From the NCBI RefSeq assembly GCF_001269385.1, contig NZ_CXOO01000048.1, positions 31,834-95,833 on the forward strand: 64,000 nt of DNA, in the 5' to 3' direction. Under the pieces are notes generated by a model, which did not search any database, was not told the origin of the DNA, and saw only the letters and a program-made list of their open reading frames with translations. Of this stretch, positions 44,857-54,889 are shown piece after piece. Each line of letters begins with the position of its first letter. Within the stretch, counting starts at the first letter, position 1. A program made the position numbers and the translations under genes. This stretch comes from Limnohabitans sp. DM1. Its GTDB lineage: Bacteria; Pseudomonadota; Gammaproteobacteria; Burkholderiales; Burkholderiaceae_C.

Positions 44857-45632
44857 TTGACCGCCAAGGCGATGTGGCTTGGTTGCGCTTGAACATTGCC
44901 CAGCGGCTGAACCCTTTGGCGCAGCCGCTGCAGCAGGCGATGCGTGAACAGTTGGCCGTTTTGCGCGAAGACCGCTCGGTGCGGGCACTTGTCATCACAG
45001 GCCAGGGAAAAGCTTTTTGCGTGGGTGCTGACCTGGGCAGCATGCAAACACCTTCAGGGCAAAGTTTGGGGCAGCAAACAGCCGATGTGATGGAGAGCCT
45101 GTCCAATCCACTGATTGAAGACATTCAAAGCCTGCCTTTTCCGGTGGTCAGTGCTGTCAACGGACCCTGTGCAGGCGCTGGTGTGGGCTTGGCCCTGGCA
45201 GCAGACTTGGTGGTGGCGGCGCAGTCGGCTTACTTTTATTGGCCTTTCATGCCGCGCCTGGGCATCGTGCCGGATTTGGGCAGCACCTGGTTCTTGCTCC
45301 GCTCAGTGGGTCGGGCCCGGGCTGTGGGGCTGAGCCTTCTGGGTGAACGCTTGTCGGCTCAGCAAGCGCAGGACTGGGGGCTGATCTGGCGTTGTGTTGA
45401 AGACACGCAATTGACACAGTTGGCCCAAACGCTGGCGGTGCGATTGGCGCAGTTGCCCGCACATGCGGCGCAGGAAATTCGGCGCAGCTTCGACCATGCT
45501 GAAAGCGCAACATTGTCAGAGCAGCTCAGTTATGAAGCCTCACGCCAGCGTGAATTGATTGACCGCCCCGAGTTTGCCGAAGGCGTTCGCGCCTTTTTGG
45601 AGAAACGTGATCCAAAGTTTGCGCCGCGTTGA
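44835..45632 (+). CDS. Enoyl-CoA hydratase/isomerase (PaaG-like)
   Basis: This crotonase-fold enzyme has 265 residues. Oxyanion-hole segments are GKAFCVGADLGSM (about 58-70) and GPCAGAGVGLALAADLV (about 109-125). The LGIVPDLGSTWFLLR segment (about 142-156) carries the Asp found in PaaG-type isomerases rather than the hydratase Glu, so ring or double-bond isomerisation is possible. The AAGGAAACGCC leader before the ATG gives a good ribosome site. The acyl-CoA ligase follows within 75 bases on the same strand. Confidence 0.88.
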   Translation: MDETPILIDRQGDVAWLRLNIAQRLNPLAQPLQQAMREQLAVLREDRSVRALVITGQGKAFCVGADLGSMQTPSGQSLGQQTADVMESLSNPLIEDIQSLPFPVVSAVNGPCAGAGVGLALAADLVVAAQSAYFYWPFMPRLGIVPDLGSTWFLLRSVGRARAVGLSLLGERLSAQQAQDWGLIWRCVEDTQLTQLAQTLAVRLAQLPAHAAQEIRRSFDHAESATLSEQLSYEASRQRELIDRPEFAEGVRAFLEKRDPKFAPR

Positions 45633-45707
45633 AACTGGGTGCAAAACTGCACAGCTTTCATGGCGAGTCCGCTGATGCAGCTTATTCAAAACGTACAGGA
45701 GACCCAC

Positions 45708-47348
45708 ATGCTACAAGGCCTGATGCAAGACCGCCCACTGCTCATTTCTTCACTGATCGAGCACGCTGCCACGTTTCACCCCGACACCGAAATTGTGTCG
45801 CGCCTGCCCGAAGGGCATGTGCACCGCACCACCTGGAAGGGCATCGCACAGATGTCCCGGCAAGTGGCCAATGCCATGCAGGCCTTGGGCATTCAGCAGG
45901 GCGACCGTGTCGGCACGCTGGCCTGGAACTCCTACCGCCATCTGGCGCTGTACTACGGGGTGTCGGGTTGCGGTGCGGTGTTGCACACGGTCAACCCGCG
46001 CCTGTTTCCGGAGCAGATCGACTACATCGTCAACCATGCCGAAGACCAGGTGCTGTTTTTTGACCTGAACTTTGCACCTCTGGTGGCGCAGTTGGCGCCC
46101 TCACTCAAGTCGGTCAAGACCTTTGTGGCCATGACCGACAAGGCGCACATGCCCGACATCGGCGTGCCCAATGTGCTGTGCTTTGACGACTTGCTGGCTT
46201 CGCACAGCAGCGAATACACCTGGCCTGAATTTGACGAGCGCAGCGCTTCTTCGCTGTGCTACACCTCGGGCACCACCGGCAACCCCAAAGGCGTGCTGTA
46301 CTCGCACCGCTCCACGCTGCTGCACACTTTGATGGAGTTGGCACCGGACACCTTTGGCATCAGCTCGGCCGAGACCCTGATGCTGATCGTGCCCATGTTC
46401 CACGCCAACGCCTGGGGGGCGCCATATGCCGCCGCCATGGTGGGGGCCAAGCTGGTGCTGCCCGGCCCGCATCTGGATGGCGAGAGCGTGTACAACTTGA
46501 TGAACCAGGAGCGCGTGACTTTCTCGCAAGGCGTGCCCACGGTCTGGATGATGCTGTTCCAGTACCTCGATGCCAACCCGCACCTGGACCCCAAGGCCTT
46601 GGGCGTCAAGCGCGTGGGCATTGGCGGTGCAGCGGTGGCTCGCGGCATGCTCGAACGCTTTGAAAACCAGTTCGGCGCCGAAGTGGTGCAAGGCTGGGGC
46701 ATGACCGAGACCAGTCCGATTGGCGTGATCAGCAAACTGCTGCCCAAGCATGCGAATGTGCCTGCCGAAGACCTGATCAAGACCAAACTCAAACAAGGCC
46801 GTGGCGTCTGGGGTGTGGACTTGAAGATCGTCGATGCAAACGGCCAGGCCCTGCCCTGGGATGGCGTGGCATTTGGCCACCTGCATGTGCGCGGCCCGTG
46901 GATTGCCGGCGGCTACTTCCGCCGCGAAGGCGGCGAGGTGCTCGACGACGAGGGCTATTTCCCTACGGGTGACGTGGCCACCATCGACCCCGATGGTTAC
47001 CTGCAACTGGTGGATCGTGCCAAGGACGTGATCAAGTCGGGCGGCGAGTGGATTTCATCGATCGATGTGGAAAACACCACCAATTCACACCCGGGTGTGG
47101 CCGAATCGGCCGTGATCGGCGTGGCGCATCCCAAGTGGCAAGAGCGCCCGCTTTTGCTGGTGGTGCGCCGTGCCGGCACGCAAGTCGAGGCTAAAGAACT
47201 GCTGGACTATTTGTCATCACGCATTGCCAAATGGTGGCTGCCCGACGACATCGTGTTTGTGGACGCTTTGCCACACACAGCCACGGGCAAACTGCTCAAG
47301 ACCCAACTGCGCGAACAGTACCGCGACCACCGTTTGCCCACGGCTTGA
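45708..47348 (+). CDS. Long/medium-chain acyl-CoA ligase (AMP-binding)
   Basis: This adenylate-forming ligase of 546 residues activates fatty acids to CoA esters. The phosphate-binding loop [16 protein letters not shown] lies at about 185-200, [10 protein letters not shown] is the adenine motif, [20 protein letters not shown] the hinge region, and [13 protein letters not shown] plus [10 protein letters not shown] hold the C-terminal catalytic elements. These match the medium-chain ligases of the AlkK type. ATG 45708 has CAGGAG upstream; longer in-frame starts lack one. It may feed the neighbouring enoyl-CoA hydratase and the carboxylase operon. Confidence 0.9.
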   Translation: MLQGLMQDRPLLISSLIEHAATFHPDTEIVSRLPEGHVHRTTWKGIAQMSRQVANAMQALGIQQGDRVGTLAWNSYRHLALYYGVSGCGAVLHTVNPRLFPEQIDYIVNHAEDQVLFFDLNFAPLVAQLAPSLKSVKTFVAMTDKAHMPDIGVPNVLCFDDLLASHSSEYTWPEFDERSASSLCYTSGTTGNPKGVLYSHRSTLLHTLMELAPDTFGISSAETLMLIVPMFHANAWGAPYAAAMVGAKLVLPGPHLDGESVYNLMNQERVTFSQGVPTVWMMLFQYLDANPHLDPKALGVKRVGIGGAAVARGMLERFENQFGAEVVQGWGMTETSPIGVISKLLPKHANVPAEDLIKTKLKQGRGVWGVDLKIVDANGQALPWDGVAFGHLHVRGPWIAGGYFRREGGEVLDDEGYFPTGDVATIDPDGYLQLVDRAKDVIKSGGEWISSIDVENTTNSHPGVAESAVIGVAHPKWQERPLLLVVRRAGTQVEAKELLDYLSSRIAKWWLPDDIVFVDALPHTATGKLLKTQLREQYRDHRLPTA

Positions 47349-47784
47349 TGCGCAAGATGGACACCGCGCACGGCGCTTGATCGAAAGCCTGGGCGCGTTC
47401 AAAATCGCCCTTCACGCATTTGCAGGGCATGCGCCTGTTGTTCATGCGTGCAGAGGCAGGCCTCTTATCAGGCTCAGCCCATGCGGTGTTGGGCGGCAAG
47501 CCCTGGGTCGTTGGCAAAGCGCAGCTGCCCAACGCACAGGGGGCGTTGGTGGACTATTGATCTGGCCCGATGATGTTTGAGCCGTGTGTTGCCAGTTGGG
47601 AAGATTTTGTGGGAGCTTGCCAGCCAAGCGAAAAGCCTGTGGTCCACAAGCGTCAGATCGCCAGCAGGGCTAGCTCCCACAAGCTGCAAGATTGAAGTCA
47701 TTGTGCAGACTTCACAGGGCAGGATCAATAAGCCTTGTGACCGGCCTTGCGCACTTTGCGGTCCCAAGGCGCCTGGCTCAAACT
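47349..47784. other. Intergenic region with HE-3 copy 2
   Basis: These 436 bases between convergent genes hold a 43-residue ORF (47429-47560, MRLLFMRAEAGLLSG onward) that I do not recognise and would not call a gene, and the HE-3 element at 47609-47680. No other feature is evident. Confidence 0.5.
47609..47680. repeat. HE-3 hairpin element, copy 2
   Basis: The element runs GTGGGAGCTTGCC to TAGCTCCCAC with hairpins GCTTG-CCAGC-CAAGC and TGTGG-T-CCACA. Flanking sequence on both sides (about 47573-47727) is shared with the copy at 57584, so the mobile or conserved unit is about 150 bases, larger than the hairpin core. Confidence 0.85.
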
Positions 47785-48771
47785 TCAGCCGTTCACATTC
47801 ACAACGATCCGCCCGCGCACCTGGCCCGCCAAAATCTCGCTGCCCAGCGCCACAGCATCGGCCAACCCCACTTCGCGGGTCATGCGCTCCAGCAGCGCGG
47901 TGTCCAGGTCTTGGGCCAAACGCGCCCAAGCCGCTTCTCGCAAGGCGCGCGGTGCCATGACGCTGTCGATACCCACCAGTGTCACGCCGCGCAAGATGAA
48001 GGGCGCGACCGAGCCGGGAAAGTCCATGCCTTGCGCAAGGCCGCAAGCCGTGACCACGCCGCCGTATTTGGTGCTGGCGCAGGCGTTGGCCAGGGTGTGG
48101 CTGCCCACGGTGTCGACCACGCCGGCCCAGCGCTCTTTGGCCAGCGGTTTGCCCGGCGCTGACAGTTCGGCCCGGTCCATCACGTCGGCCGCGCCCAGCT
48201 GGCGCAGGTAGTCGGCTTCTTGCATGCGGCCGGTGCTGGCCACCACGCGGTAACCCAGCTTGGCGAGCAGTGCAATGGCCACGCTGCCCACGCCGCCGCC
48301 TGCACCGGTGACCAAAATGTCGCCACTGCCTGGCGTGACGCCGTGCTGTTGCAGCGCCATCACGCACAGCATGGCGGTGTAACCGGCCGTGCCAATGGCC
48401 ATGGCCTGGCGCGGGGTGAAGGCGGCAGGCAGTTTCACCAGCCAGTCGCCTTTCAGGCGCGCCTTTTGCGCCAGACCGCCGCTGTGGCTTTCGCCCACGC
48501 CCCAGCCGTTCAGAACGACTTTGTCGCCCGCCATGAACAGCGGGTGCTGGCTGTCGGTCACCGTGCCGGCTAGGTCAATGCCGGGTGTGAGCGGAAATTT
48601 ACGCACCACGGGCGATTTGCCGGTGATGGCCAGGCCGTCTTTGTAGTTGATGGTGGAGTAGTCCACCTGCACCGTCACATCGCCTTCGGGCAGTGCGCTG
48701 TCATCGAGCGTTTGCAGGGTGCAGCGGTAACCGGCGTCGTCTTTGTGGATTTGCAGGGCTTGGTAAGTCAT
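47785..48771 (-). CDS. acuI: AcuI/YhdH-type zinc-independent MDR oxidoreductase (acrylyl-CoA reductase)
   Basis: This quinone oxidoreductase-like MDR protein of 328 residues matches AcuI/YhdH, which reduces acryloyl-CoA to propionyl-CoA with NADPH. Early residues [20 protein letters not shown] and [12 protein letters not shown] are characteristic; the nucleotide-binding [20 protein letters not shown] lies at about 153-172. No zinc ligands are present. ATG 48771 is chosen; the longer frame passes through the hairpin element at 48807. It likely protects against reactive acryloyl-CoA in propionate or 3-hydroxypropionate metabolism. Confidence 0.9.
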   Translation of the reverse strand: MTYQALQIHKDDAGYRCTLQTLDDSALPEGDVTVQVDYSTINYKDGLAITGKSPVVRKFPLTPGIDLAGTVTDSQHPLFMAGDKVVLNGWGVGESHSGGLAQKARLKGDWLVKLPAAFTPRQAMAIGTAGYTAMLCVMALQQHGVTPGSGDILVTGAGGGVGSVAIALLAKLGYRVVASTGRMQEADYLRQLGAADVMDRAELSAPGKPLAKERWAGVVDTVGSHTLANACASTKYGGVVTACGLAQGMDFPGSVAPFILRGVTLVGIDSVMAPRALREAAWARLAQDLDTALLERMTREVGLADAVALGSEILAGQVRGRIVVNVNG

Positions 48772-48806
48772 GGGGGTCTTTCTATCAAAGGGGTGAATGG
48801 TCTTTT

Positions 48807-48883
48807 GTTGGAGCCCACATCGCGGGCGATGGTTTTCAGCGGGGCGTGTGCCACGCCCCATCGCCCACGGGGTGGGCTCCTAC
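48807..48883. repeat. HE-1 hairpin element, divergent copy
   Basis: Left end GTTGGAGCCCAC (one change) pairs with right end GTGGGCTCCTAC. The left hairpin has a mismatch (GCCCAC/GCGGGC), and the middle stem is lengthened to GGGGCGTG-TGC-CACGCCCC. It lies upstream of acuI and just downstream of the EamA gene. Confidence 0.8.
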
Positions 48884-48908
48884 ATGAGGATGACGTGGTG
48901 TACAGGCT

Positions 48909-49793
48909 TCATTTTCGGTTGACCAGCACAATGCCCACGGCCACCAGAGCCAAGGACAAGGCCAGGGTCAAGGTCACGCTTTCGCCCAGCCAGAGCATGC
49001 CAAACAGCAGCGCGAACAGCGGTGTCAAAAAAACAAAGGCCGAAATTTGGGTGGACGGGTAGCGGCCCAGCATCCACATCCAGGCCAGATAACTGGCGAA
49101 CGCGCCCACCAGGGTTTGCACGGCCACCGAGCCGATTGCGAAACCGCTCCAGTGGCCGCCCCAGGACTCGCCCAGCAGCAGTGACAGCAGGGCCAGCACC
49201 ACAGAGCTGATGCCCAGTTGGTAAAACAGCAGTTTTTCGGCGGCCAGGCGCGTGAGGTTGGCTGCCCGGATGGCCACGGTGGTCAGGCCCCACAAGGCAC
49301 CCGCCGCCAGGCCCATCAGGTCGCCGGTGGCACCGCCGCCGCCAAAGCCATCGCGAAGGGCGAACGCCACCGCCGCAAAAGCGCAGGCCATGCCCAGCCA
49401 TTGCAAGGGGCGCAGGCGTTCGGTGTGGATGAACAAAGGCACCAAGGCCGCCACCCAAAAGGGCGAGGTGTACAAAAACACAGTCAGGCGCGAGGCCGAG
49501 GTGTGCTTGAGCCCGATGTAGATGAAGGCAAATTCGGCGGCAAACAGGCAACCCACCAGCAAGCCCGCCCACAGGCTGCCGTCGCGCGCAAACAGGCGCA
49601 CCCCGCGCCATTGGCACCACAAGCACAACAGCAGCGTGGCCCCGACACCGCGCACCGCCGACTGAAACACCGGGGGCAATTCGTCCACGGTGGCTTTCAC
49701 CAGGACCTGCTGAAAGCCCCAGAACATGCAGCACACCAGCAATATGCCCACAGCCAAGGCGTCCAGGTGGTCTTTGCGGATTTTTGTGGGCAT
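48909..49793 (-). CDS. EamA/DMT-family transporter
   Basis: This inner-membrane protein of about 294 residues has ten predicted hydrophobic segments arranged as two EamA repeats (ILLVCCMFWGFQQVLVKATV starts the first; LMGLAAGALWGLTTVAIRAA the second). Family members export amino acids, metabolites or drugs. Alternative ATGs at 49799 and 49808 add two or five residues; none has a clear ribosome site. A short divergent region separates it from PhoD. Substrate cannot be inferred. Confidence 0.87.
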   Translation of the reverse strand: MPTKIRKDHLDALAVGILLVCCMFWGFQQVLVKATVDELPPVFQSAVRGVGATLLLCLWCQWRGVRLFARDGSLWAGLLVGCLFAAEFAFIYIGLKHTSASRLTVFLYTSPFWVAALVPLFIHTERLRPLQWLGMACAFAAVAFALRDGFGGGGATGDLMGLAAGALWGLTTVAIRAANLTRLAAEKLLFYQLGISSVVLALLSLLLGESWGGHWSGFAIGSVAVQTLVGAFASYLAWMWMLGRYPSTQISAFVFLTPLFALLFGMLWLGESVTLTLALSLALVAVGIVLVNRK

Positions 49794-49928
49794 GGTCATG
49801 CAGGCCATTGTGCCGCCGTCTGTCGTGCAAGGCTGTCACCAGCAGGCGCTGCATCACTGGGGCAGTGAAGGGGCCGGGTTAATATGGAAGTAGAACATTT
49901 GCCATGCTGACCCGAAAGCTTTGCTGAC

Positions 49929-51512
49929 ATGAACCGATCTCTTTTGACCCGCCGAGATGTGCACCGTCGGGCCATGGCGCTGGCCTTGATGCCGTGGCTG
50001 GGCGCGGCAGCACAGGCGCAGGCTTTGTCGGGTTCAGCCACTGCCGCCCAAGGGCCGCGCTGGCAGGTGGATCCCTTCAGTTTGGGTGTCGCCAGCGGCC
50101 AGCCGCAGCCGGGCAGCGTGGTGTTGTGGACGCGCCTGCGCATCACCGAGGCCGATGCGGCCCTCAAGGCCCAAACGATCAGCGTGGTGTGTGAGGTGTT
50201 TGCCGATGCCGCCTTGCGCCAGCCGGTGCGCCAGTGGCGTGTGCAGACCGATGCCACCCGCGCCCACAGCGTGCATGTGCTGGCCCAGGGGCTGCAGCCC
50301 GGGCGGCATTACTGGTACCGCTTTGTCTGCGGCAACGCCACCAGCCCGGTGGGCCATGCGCGCACCAGTCCGGGCCTGAACGATGCGGTGGACCGCTTGC
50401 GCATCGCCTTGGCGTCTTGCCAGCATTACGAGCAGGGCTTTTATGTGGCTCACCGCGAGATGGCCCAGCGCGATCTGGACCTGGTGCTGTTTGTGGGCGA
50501 CTACATCTACGAAAGCTCCAACCCCCGATACATGCTGCGCAAGCATCAGGGCGGTGTGCCTCGGCAGCTCGATGAGTACCGCGAACGCCATGCGCAATAC
50601 AAAACCGATGCCGATCTACAGGCCTGTCACGCCGCGCACAGCTGGGTCATGACCTGGGATGACCACGAGGTGGTCAACGATTACGCCAACGACCTGGACC
50701 GTAACTACACCGATCCGCAGGTGTTTTTGCGCCGTCGGGCGGCGGCTTATCAGGCTTACTTTGAGCACATGCCGTTGCGCCTGGGGCCAGACCCGGCCAA
50801 CACCAGCCAGATGCGCATTCACGACCGCATGGCCTGGGGGCGCCTGGCGGACCTGTGGACGCTGGACTGCCGCCAGTACCGCGACCACCAGGCCTGCCCG
50901 GACCCCAACCGGGGCGGCGGCCGTGTGGTGATGGGTTGCGAAGCGCTGGCTGATCCCTCCCGCACCATGCTGGGCACGGCGCAAGAGCAATGGTTCACCG
51001 AAGGCCTGAGCAGCAGCACCAAACGCTGGAAGCTGGTGGCGCAGTCCACCCAAATGAGTTCGAGCGGCGTCAACACGCCACTGGGACGCAGCGCCTTCAC
51101 CGATGGTTGGGACGGCTACCCGCAGGCGCGGGCTCGGCTGCTCAACAACGTCGCCCAGGCGCGTGTGCAAAACGTGCTGATGTTGGGCGGTGATGTGCAC
51201 ATGAACGTGGCCGCCCAATTGCGGGTGCAGGCGGGCGACGAGCGCTCGCCCGTGGTGGCCAGCGAGTTGGTGAGCACCTCCATCACCTCGCGGGGTCTGG
51301 GCGAAAAACTGCTGGCGCAAATCCGCGACAGCAACCCCGACATCCTGCATGCGCGTTCGGATGAGCGCGGCTACACCCTGATCGACGTGAAGCACGAAGG
51401 CGTCAGCGCCCAGTTCCGAACCACCACCAATCCGGCGCAGGCCGACGGGGTGCTCAAAACGCAGGCGCGGTTTCAGGTGCAGTCAGGCGTGGCGGGCATC
51501 TTGCCAAATTGA
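49929..51512 (+). CDS. phoD: PhoD-like alkaline phosphatase/phosphodiesterase
   Basis: This periplasmic metallo-phosphoesterase of 527 residues has a Tat-type signal (TRRDVHRR then a hydrophobic stretch ending AQAQA, about 1-32). An N-terminal Fn3/Ig-like domain (FSLGVASGQPQPGSVVLWTR, about 50-150) is followed by the catalytic domain: LASCQHYEQGF, FVGDYIYE, TWDDHEVVNDY (metal ligands) and MLGGDVHMN. These are the PhoD signatures, using Fe and Ca. PhoD releases phosphate from diesters and is often phosphate-regulated; I see no clear Pho box upstream. Confidence 0.9.
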   Translation: MNRSLLTRRDVHRRAMALALMPWLGAAAQAQALSGSATAAQGPRWQVDPFSLGVASGQPQPGSVVLWTRLRITEADAALKAQTISVVCEVFADAALRQPVRQWRVQTDATRAHSVHVLAQGLQPGRHYWYRFVCGNATSPVGHARTSPGLNDAVDRLRIALASCQHYEQGFYVAHREMAQRDLDLVLFVGDYIYESSNPRYMLRKHQGGVPRQLDEYRERHAQYKTDADLQACHAAHSWVMTWDDHEVVNDYANDLDRNYTDPQVFLRRRAAAYQAYFEHMPLRLGPDPANTSQMRIHDRMAWGRLADLWTLDCRQYRDHQACPDPNRGGGRVVMGCEALADPSRTMLGTAQEQWFTEGLSSSTKRWKLVAQSTQMSSSGVNTPLGRSAFTDGWDGYPQARARLLNNVAQARVQNVLMLGGDVHMNVAAQLRVQAGDERSPVVASELVSTSITSRGLGEKLLAQIRDSNPDILHARSDERGYTLIDVKHEGVSAQFRTTTNPAQADGVLKTQARFQVQSGVAGILPN

Positions 51513-51575
51513 GTTGTGGCACTTCAAAAGGTGACTGATGAGTCATGTTTTAGCCTTGGGCGCTAGAATGAAAGA

Positions 51576-52199
51576 ATGAACACTGAAGACACAAAACCGC
51601 TGAAAAAGTCATTCAAAGTCCAAATGCTGGCAGCCCGAGAATCGGCCATCATTGAATCTGTCAACCGCTTGCTGGCCGACAAAGGTTTTGACGCGATGAC
51701 CGTGGACGAAGTGGCCGCTGAGGTGGGCATCGCCAAGGCCAGTCTTTACAAGCATTTCCCCAGCAAGGAAGAACTCGCTTGTGCCGCCATGGTCACGGCC
51801 ATGCAACGCGCCCAGGCCTTCATCGCGCAAGTGCCCCCAGAGCAAGCACCCTTGGACAAACTCAAGGCCGTCACGCGCTGGACCATGACGCTCAAGCTGC
51901 AAGGCCAGATGCCCTCTTTGCCCAGCCAGAACTCCAGTCTGCGCGCCACTTTGATGGGCAGTAAGGATTACATGGATGGCCTCATGGAAGTCAGCGACGC
52001 ACTGGGTGGCTGGATCGAGCAAGCCCAGGCGCAAGGCGCCATCAACCAAGCCTTGCCTCCCGTCGCCGTGCTCTACACCTTGTTTGCCCGCGCCTGTGAC
52101 CCGGTGCTGGAGTTCCTCAAAATGGGCGAACAACACAGCGACGAACAAATCCTGGACATGGTCATGAGCACCTGCTTTGACGGCTTGAACGCCCGCTGA
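51576..52199 (+). CDS. TetR-family transcriptional regulator
   Basis: This 207-residue regulator has a TetR helix-turn-helix at about 18-62 (IIESVNRLLADKGFDAMTVD, then GIAKASLYKHFPSKEEL) and an all-helical ligand domain. It follows PhoD on the same strand after 63 bases and is convergent with the GAPDH gene, so a local target is not obvious. Targets of such regulators are often efflux or lipid genes; none is inferred here. Confidence 0.9.
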   Translation: MNTEDTKPLKKSFKVQMLAARESAIIESVNRLLADKGFDAMTVDEVAAEVGIAKASLYKHFPSKEELACAAMVTAMQRAQAFIAQVPPEQAPLDKLKAVTRWTMTLKLQGQMPSLPSQNSSLRATLMGSKDYMDGLMEVSDALGGWIEQAQAQGAINQALPPVAVLYTLFARACDPVLEFLKMGEQHSDEQILDMVMSTCFDGLNAR

Positions 52200-52232
52200 G
52201 CAGACGTCCGTTTCACACGGTGCTTGTTGTGC

Positions 52233-53303
<1,071 letters not shown>

Positions 53304-53305
53304 TC

Positions 53306-53345
53306 ATGTAACCATCGTATGCGAATTCATGAAACTTTGTTACAT
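53306..53345. promoter_or_regulatory. Inverted repeat upstream of gap
   Basis: ATGTAAC and GTTACAT, separated by 26 bases, lie 75-114 bases upstream of the gap start in an AT-rich stretch. The geometry suits a dimeric repressor or looping site. The 346-base gap between gap and the NlpC gene otherwise contains only the HE-2 copy at 53446. Confidence 0.4.
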
Positions 53346-53445
53346 ATCGAAGGGTTTATGGAAGTTTGTTCTGGGTTTGTAACTGCCACTGATCCGTTTA
53401 TCGCCCAACAGACAAACTGTGAAAAATTCAATCTTCAAGGGTGTT

Positions 53446-53522
53446 GTAGGTTGGCGGTCAAAGACCCCGACATGGTCCTTTGGCAAAACCCATCATGTCG
53501 GGCTCTGCGAGTGCCGACCTGC
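53446..53522 (+). repeat. HE-2 hairpin element, single copy
   Basis: This single unit starts GTAGGTTGG and ends CCGACCTGC. The left hairpin keeps GGTC-AAA-GACC although the loop base changed; the right has GCTC/GAGT with one wobble. Sequence just after it (53524-53554, GATGACATCTCTCAC and onward) also matches the sequence just before array A, read in reverse, so the family includes a flank beyond the hairpins. Confidence 0.88.
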
Positions 53523-53577
53523 GAGATGACATCTCTCACGCATTTCAAACTTCAGCGTGCCGGATCAATACATTGAT

Positions 53578-54129
53578 TCAGTCCAACAAAGTCTGCGCGC
53601 CTTCAAAGCGCTGGGCGTAGTAGCGGTTGCTCAGCGCATCCATGCGCACGCCGGTGCGGGGATTGCTGGCATGGACAAATTTGTTGTTGCCCACGTACAC
53701 GCCCACATGCGAGTGGCGGGCGCCAAGGGTGTTGAAAAAAACCAGATCGCCGGGCTGCAGTTGAGAACGGTCAATGGGCCGTGATTGACGCCCCAGATCG
53801 GCCGACGTGCCCTTGACCGGGATGCCCACCGCTTCTCGGTACACATGCGAGACCAGCCCGGAACAGTCAAAGCCAGTGGCCGGGCCGCGACCGCCCCAGG
53901 TGTAGCGGGTGTCCAGCAGCGACATGGCAAACAAGGCCAGATCGTTGCGCTGGCTTTGGGTGCGGCTGGGGTCAGCCGGTCGAGTTGGGGGCGTGGCCCT
54001 GGGTGCGTTGGAGGGGGTGGATGCCTGCCGCGTGGAAGAGCATCCTGCCAACATCATCCCCACACATCCGGCCAATGGAGCCATGATCCGCCAAGTGCGC
54101 GCAAGTGGATGGGGGGTATGGACGGGCAT
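53578..54129 (-). CDS. NlpC/P60-family (C40) peptidase, lipoprotein
   Basis: This is a cell-wall endopeptidase cutting peptidoglycan stem peptides, 183 residues. A lipobox LAGC (residues 27-30) after a hydrophobic stretch marks it as a lipoprotein. A Pro/Thr-rich linker (31-60) precedes the C40 domain: catalytic Cys in GFDCSGLVSHVY (near residue 89) and His in RHSHVGVYVG (near residue 140), with KFVHASNPRTGV after. ATG 54129 gives a basic n-region; ATG 54084 would leave a short signal. The gene lies alone between gap and a response regulator. Confidence 0.88.
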   Translation of the reverse strand: MPVHTPHPLARTWRIMAPLAGCVGMMLAGCSSTRQASTPSNAPRATPPTRPADPSRTQSQRNDLALFAMSLLDTRYTWGGRGPATGFDCSGLVSHVYREAVGIPVKGTSADLGRQSRPIDRSQLQPGDLVFFNTLGARHSHVGVYVGNNKFVHASNPRTGVRMDALSNRYYAQRFEGAQTLLD

Positions 54130-54179
54130 GGGCGAATTGTAGGTCGGCGCGCGCAGCGACCCATCTGCGTCATCAGCAT

Positions 54180-54815
54180 TCAGTCCAGGGCGCGCAGCAA
54201 ATTGGCCAGTTCCACCGCCGATTTGACTTCCATCTTGTCGAAAACACGGGAGCGGTGCACTTCGACGGTGCGCACGCTGATGTCGAGCTGGTCAGCGATC
54301 AATTTATTGGGCAGGCCTTCGACCACCAGGCGCATCACGTCGCGTTCGCGTTCGGTCAGTTCGCCAAGCCTTGATTGCAACAGATGCTGCTGGTGGCGGG
54401 CCATCAGGCGCTCATGTGACAGGTTCAGCGCCTGTTCGATTCGGTCCACCAGTGCGTTGTCCGAAAACGGCTTTTCACAAAAATCAAAGGCGCCACGTTT
54501 GACACTGTCCACCGCTGTGGGCACATCGGCGTGCCCCGTCAAAAAAATCACGGGCCAGGCTTTGGCGATGCCGCTGGCCATCAATTGCTCAAACAGGGCC
54601 AGACCACTCAGGCCAGGCATGCGCACATCGAGCAGGATACAGCCCACTTGCTCTGGCAAAACCTTGCCCCTTGTGTCCAGCATTTGCATAAAAGCCTCAG
54701 CGCTTTCAAACGATTCGCTCATCAAACGCCGCGTGCGCAGCAGCCAGGCCATGCCTTCGCGCACGCTGATGTCGTCATCAACGATGTAAACCATGCTGTC
54801 TAGTGGGGAGTGCAT
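54180..54815 (-). CDS. FixJ/NarL-type response regulator (receiver + LuxR HTH)
   Basis: This 211-residue regulator has a receiver domain at about 8-122 (VYIVDDDISVRE; phosphorylated Asp 63 in LLDVRMPG; Thr/Lys switch residues in FLTGHAD and EKPF) and a LuxR helix-turn-helix at about 148-208 (LTERERDVMRLVVEGLPNKL then RTVEVHRSRVF). The order and wording are those of FixJ/TtrR-type proteins. No histidine kinase lies beside it, so it is an orphan here. ATG 54794 is an alternative start giving a shorter N-terminus. Confidence 0.9.
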   Translation of the reverse strand: MHSPLDSMVYIVDDDISVREGMAWLLRTRRLMSESFESAEAFMQMLDTRGKVLPEQVGCILLDVRMPGLSGLALFEQLMASGIAKAWPVIFLTGHADVPTAVDSVKRGAFDFCEKPFSDNALVDRIEQALNLSHERLMARHQQHLLQSRLGELTERERDVMRLVVEGLPNKLIADQLDISVRTVEVHRSRVFDKMEVKSAVELANLLRALD

Positions 54816-54889
54816 GCAGGCATTTTAGGGCGCACCGATGGCCTGACCCATGGCCAATGCAGCGGCCATTCAGACTTTGGCAGAGGCTC

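Noticed and set aside
47429..47560. 43-residue ORF after the acyl-CoA ligase
   Set aside because: No ribosome site, no recognisable sequence, and it lies in a gap with a repeat element.
54139..54147. Lone GTAGGTCGG near the response regulator
   Set aside because: Only nine bases match HE-2; no hairpins follow. It may be chance or a remnant too short to support.
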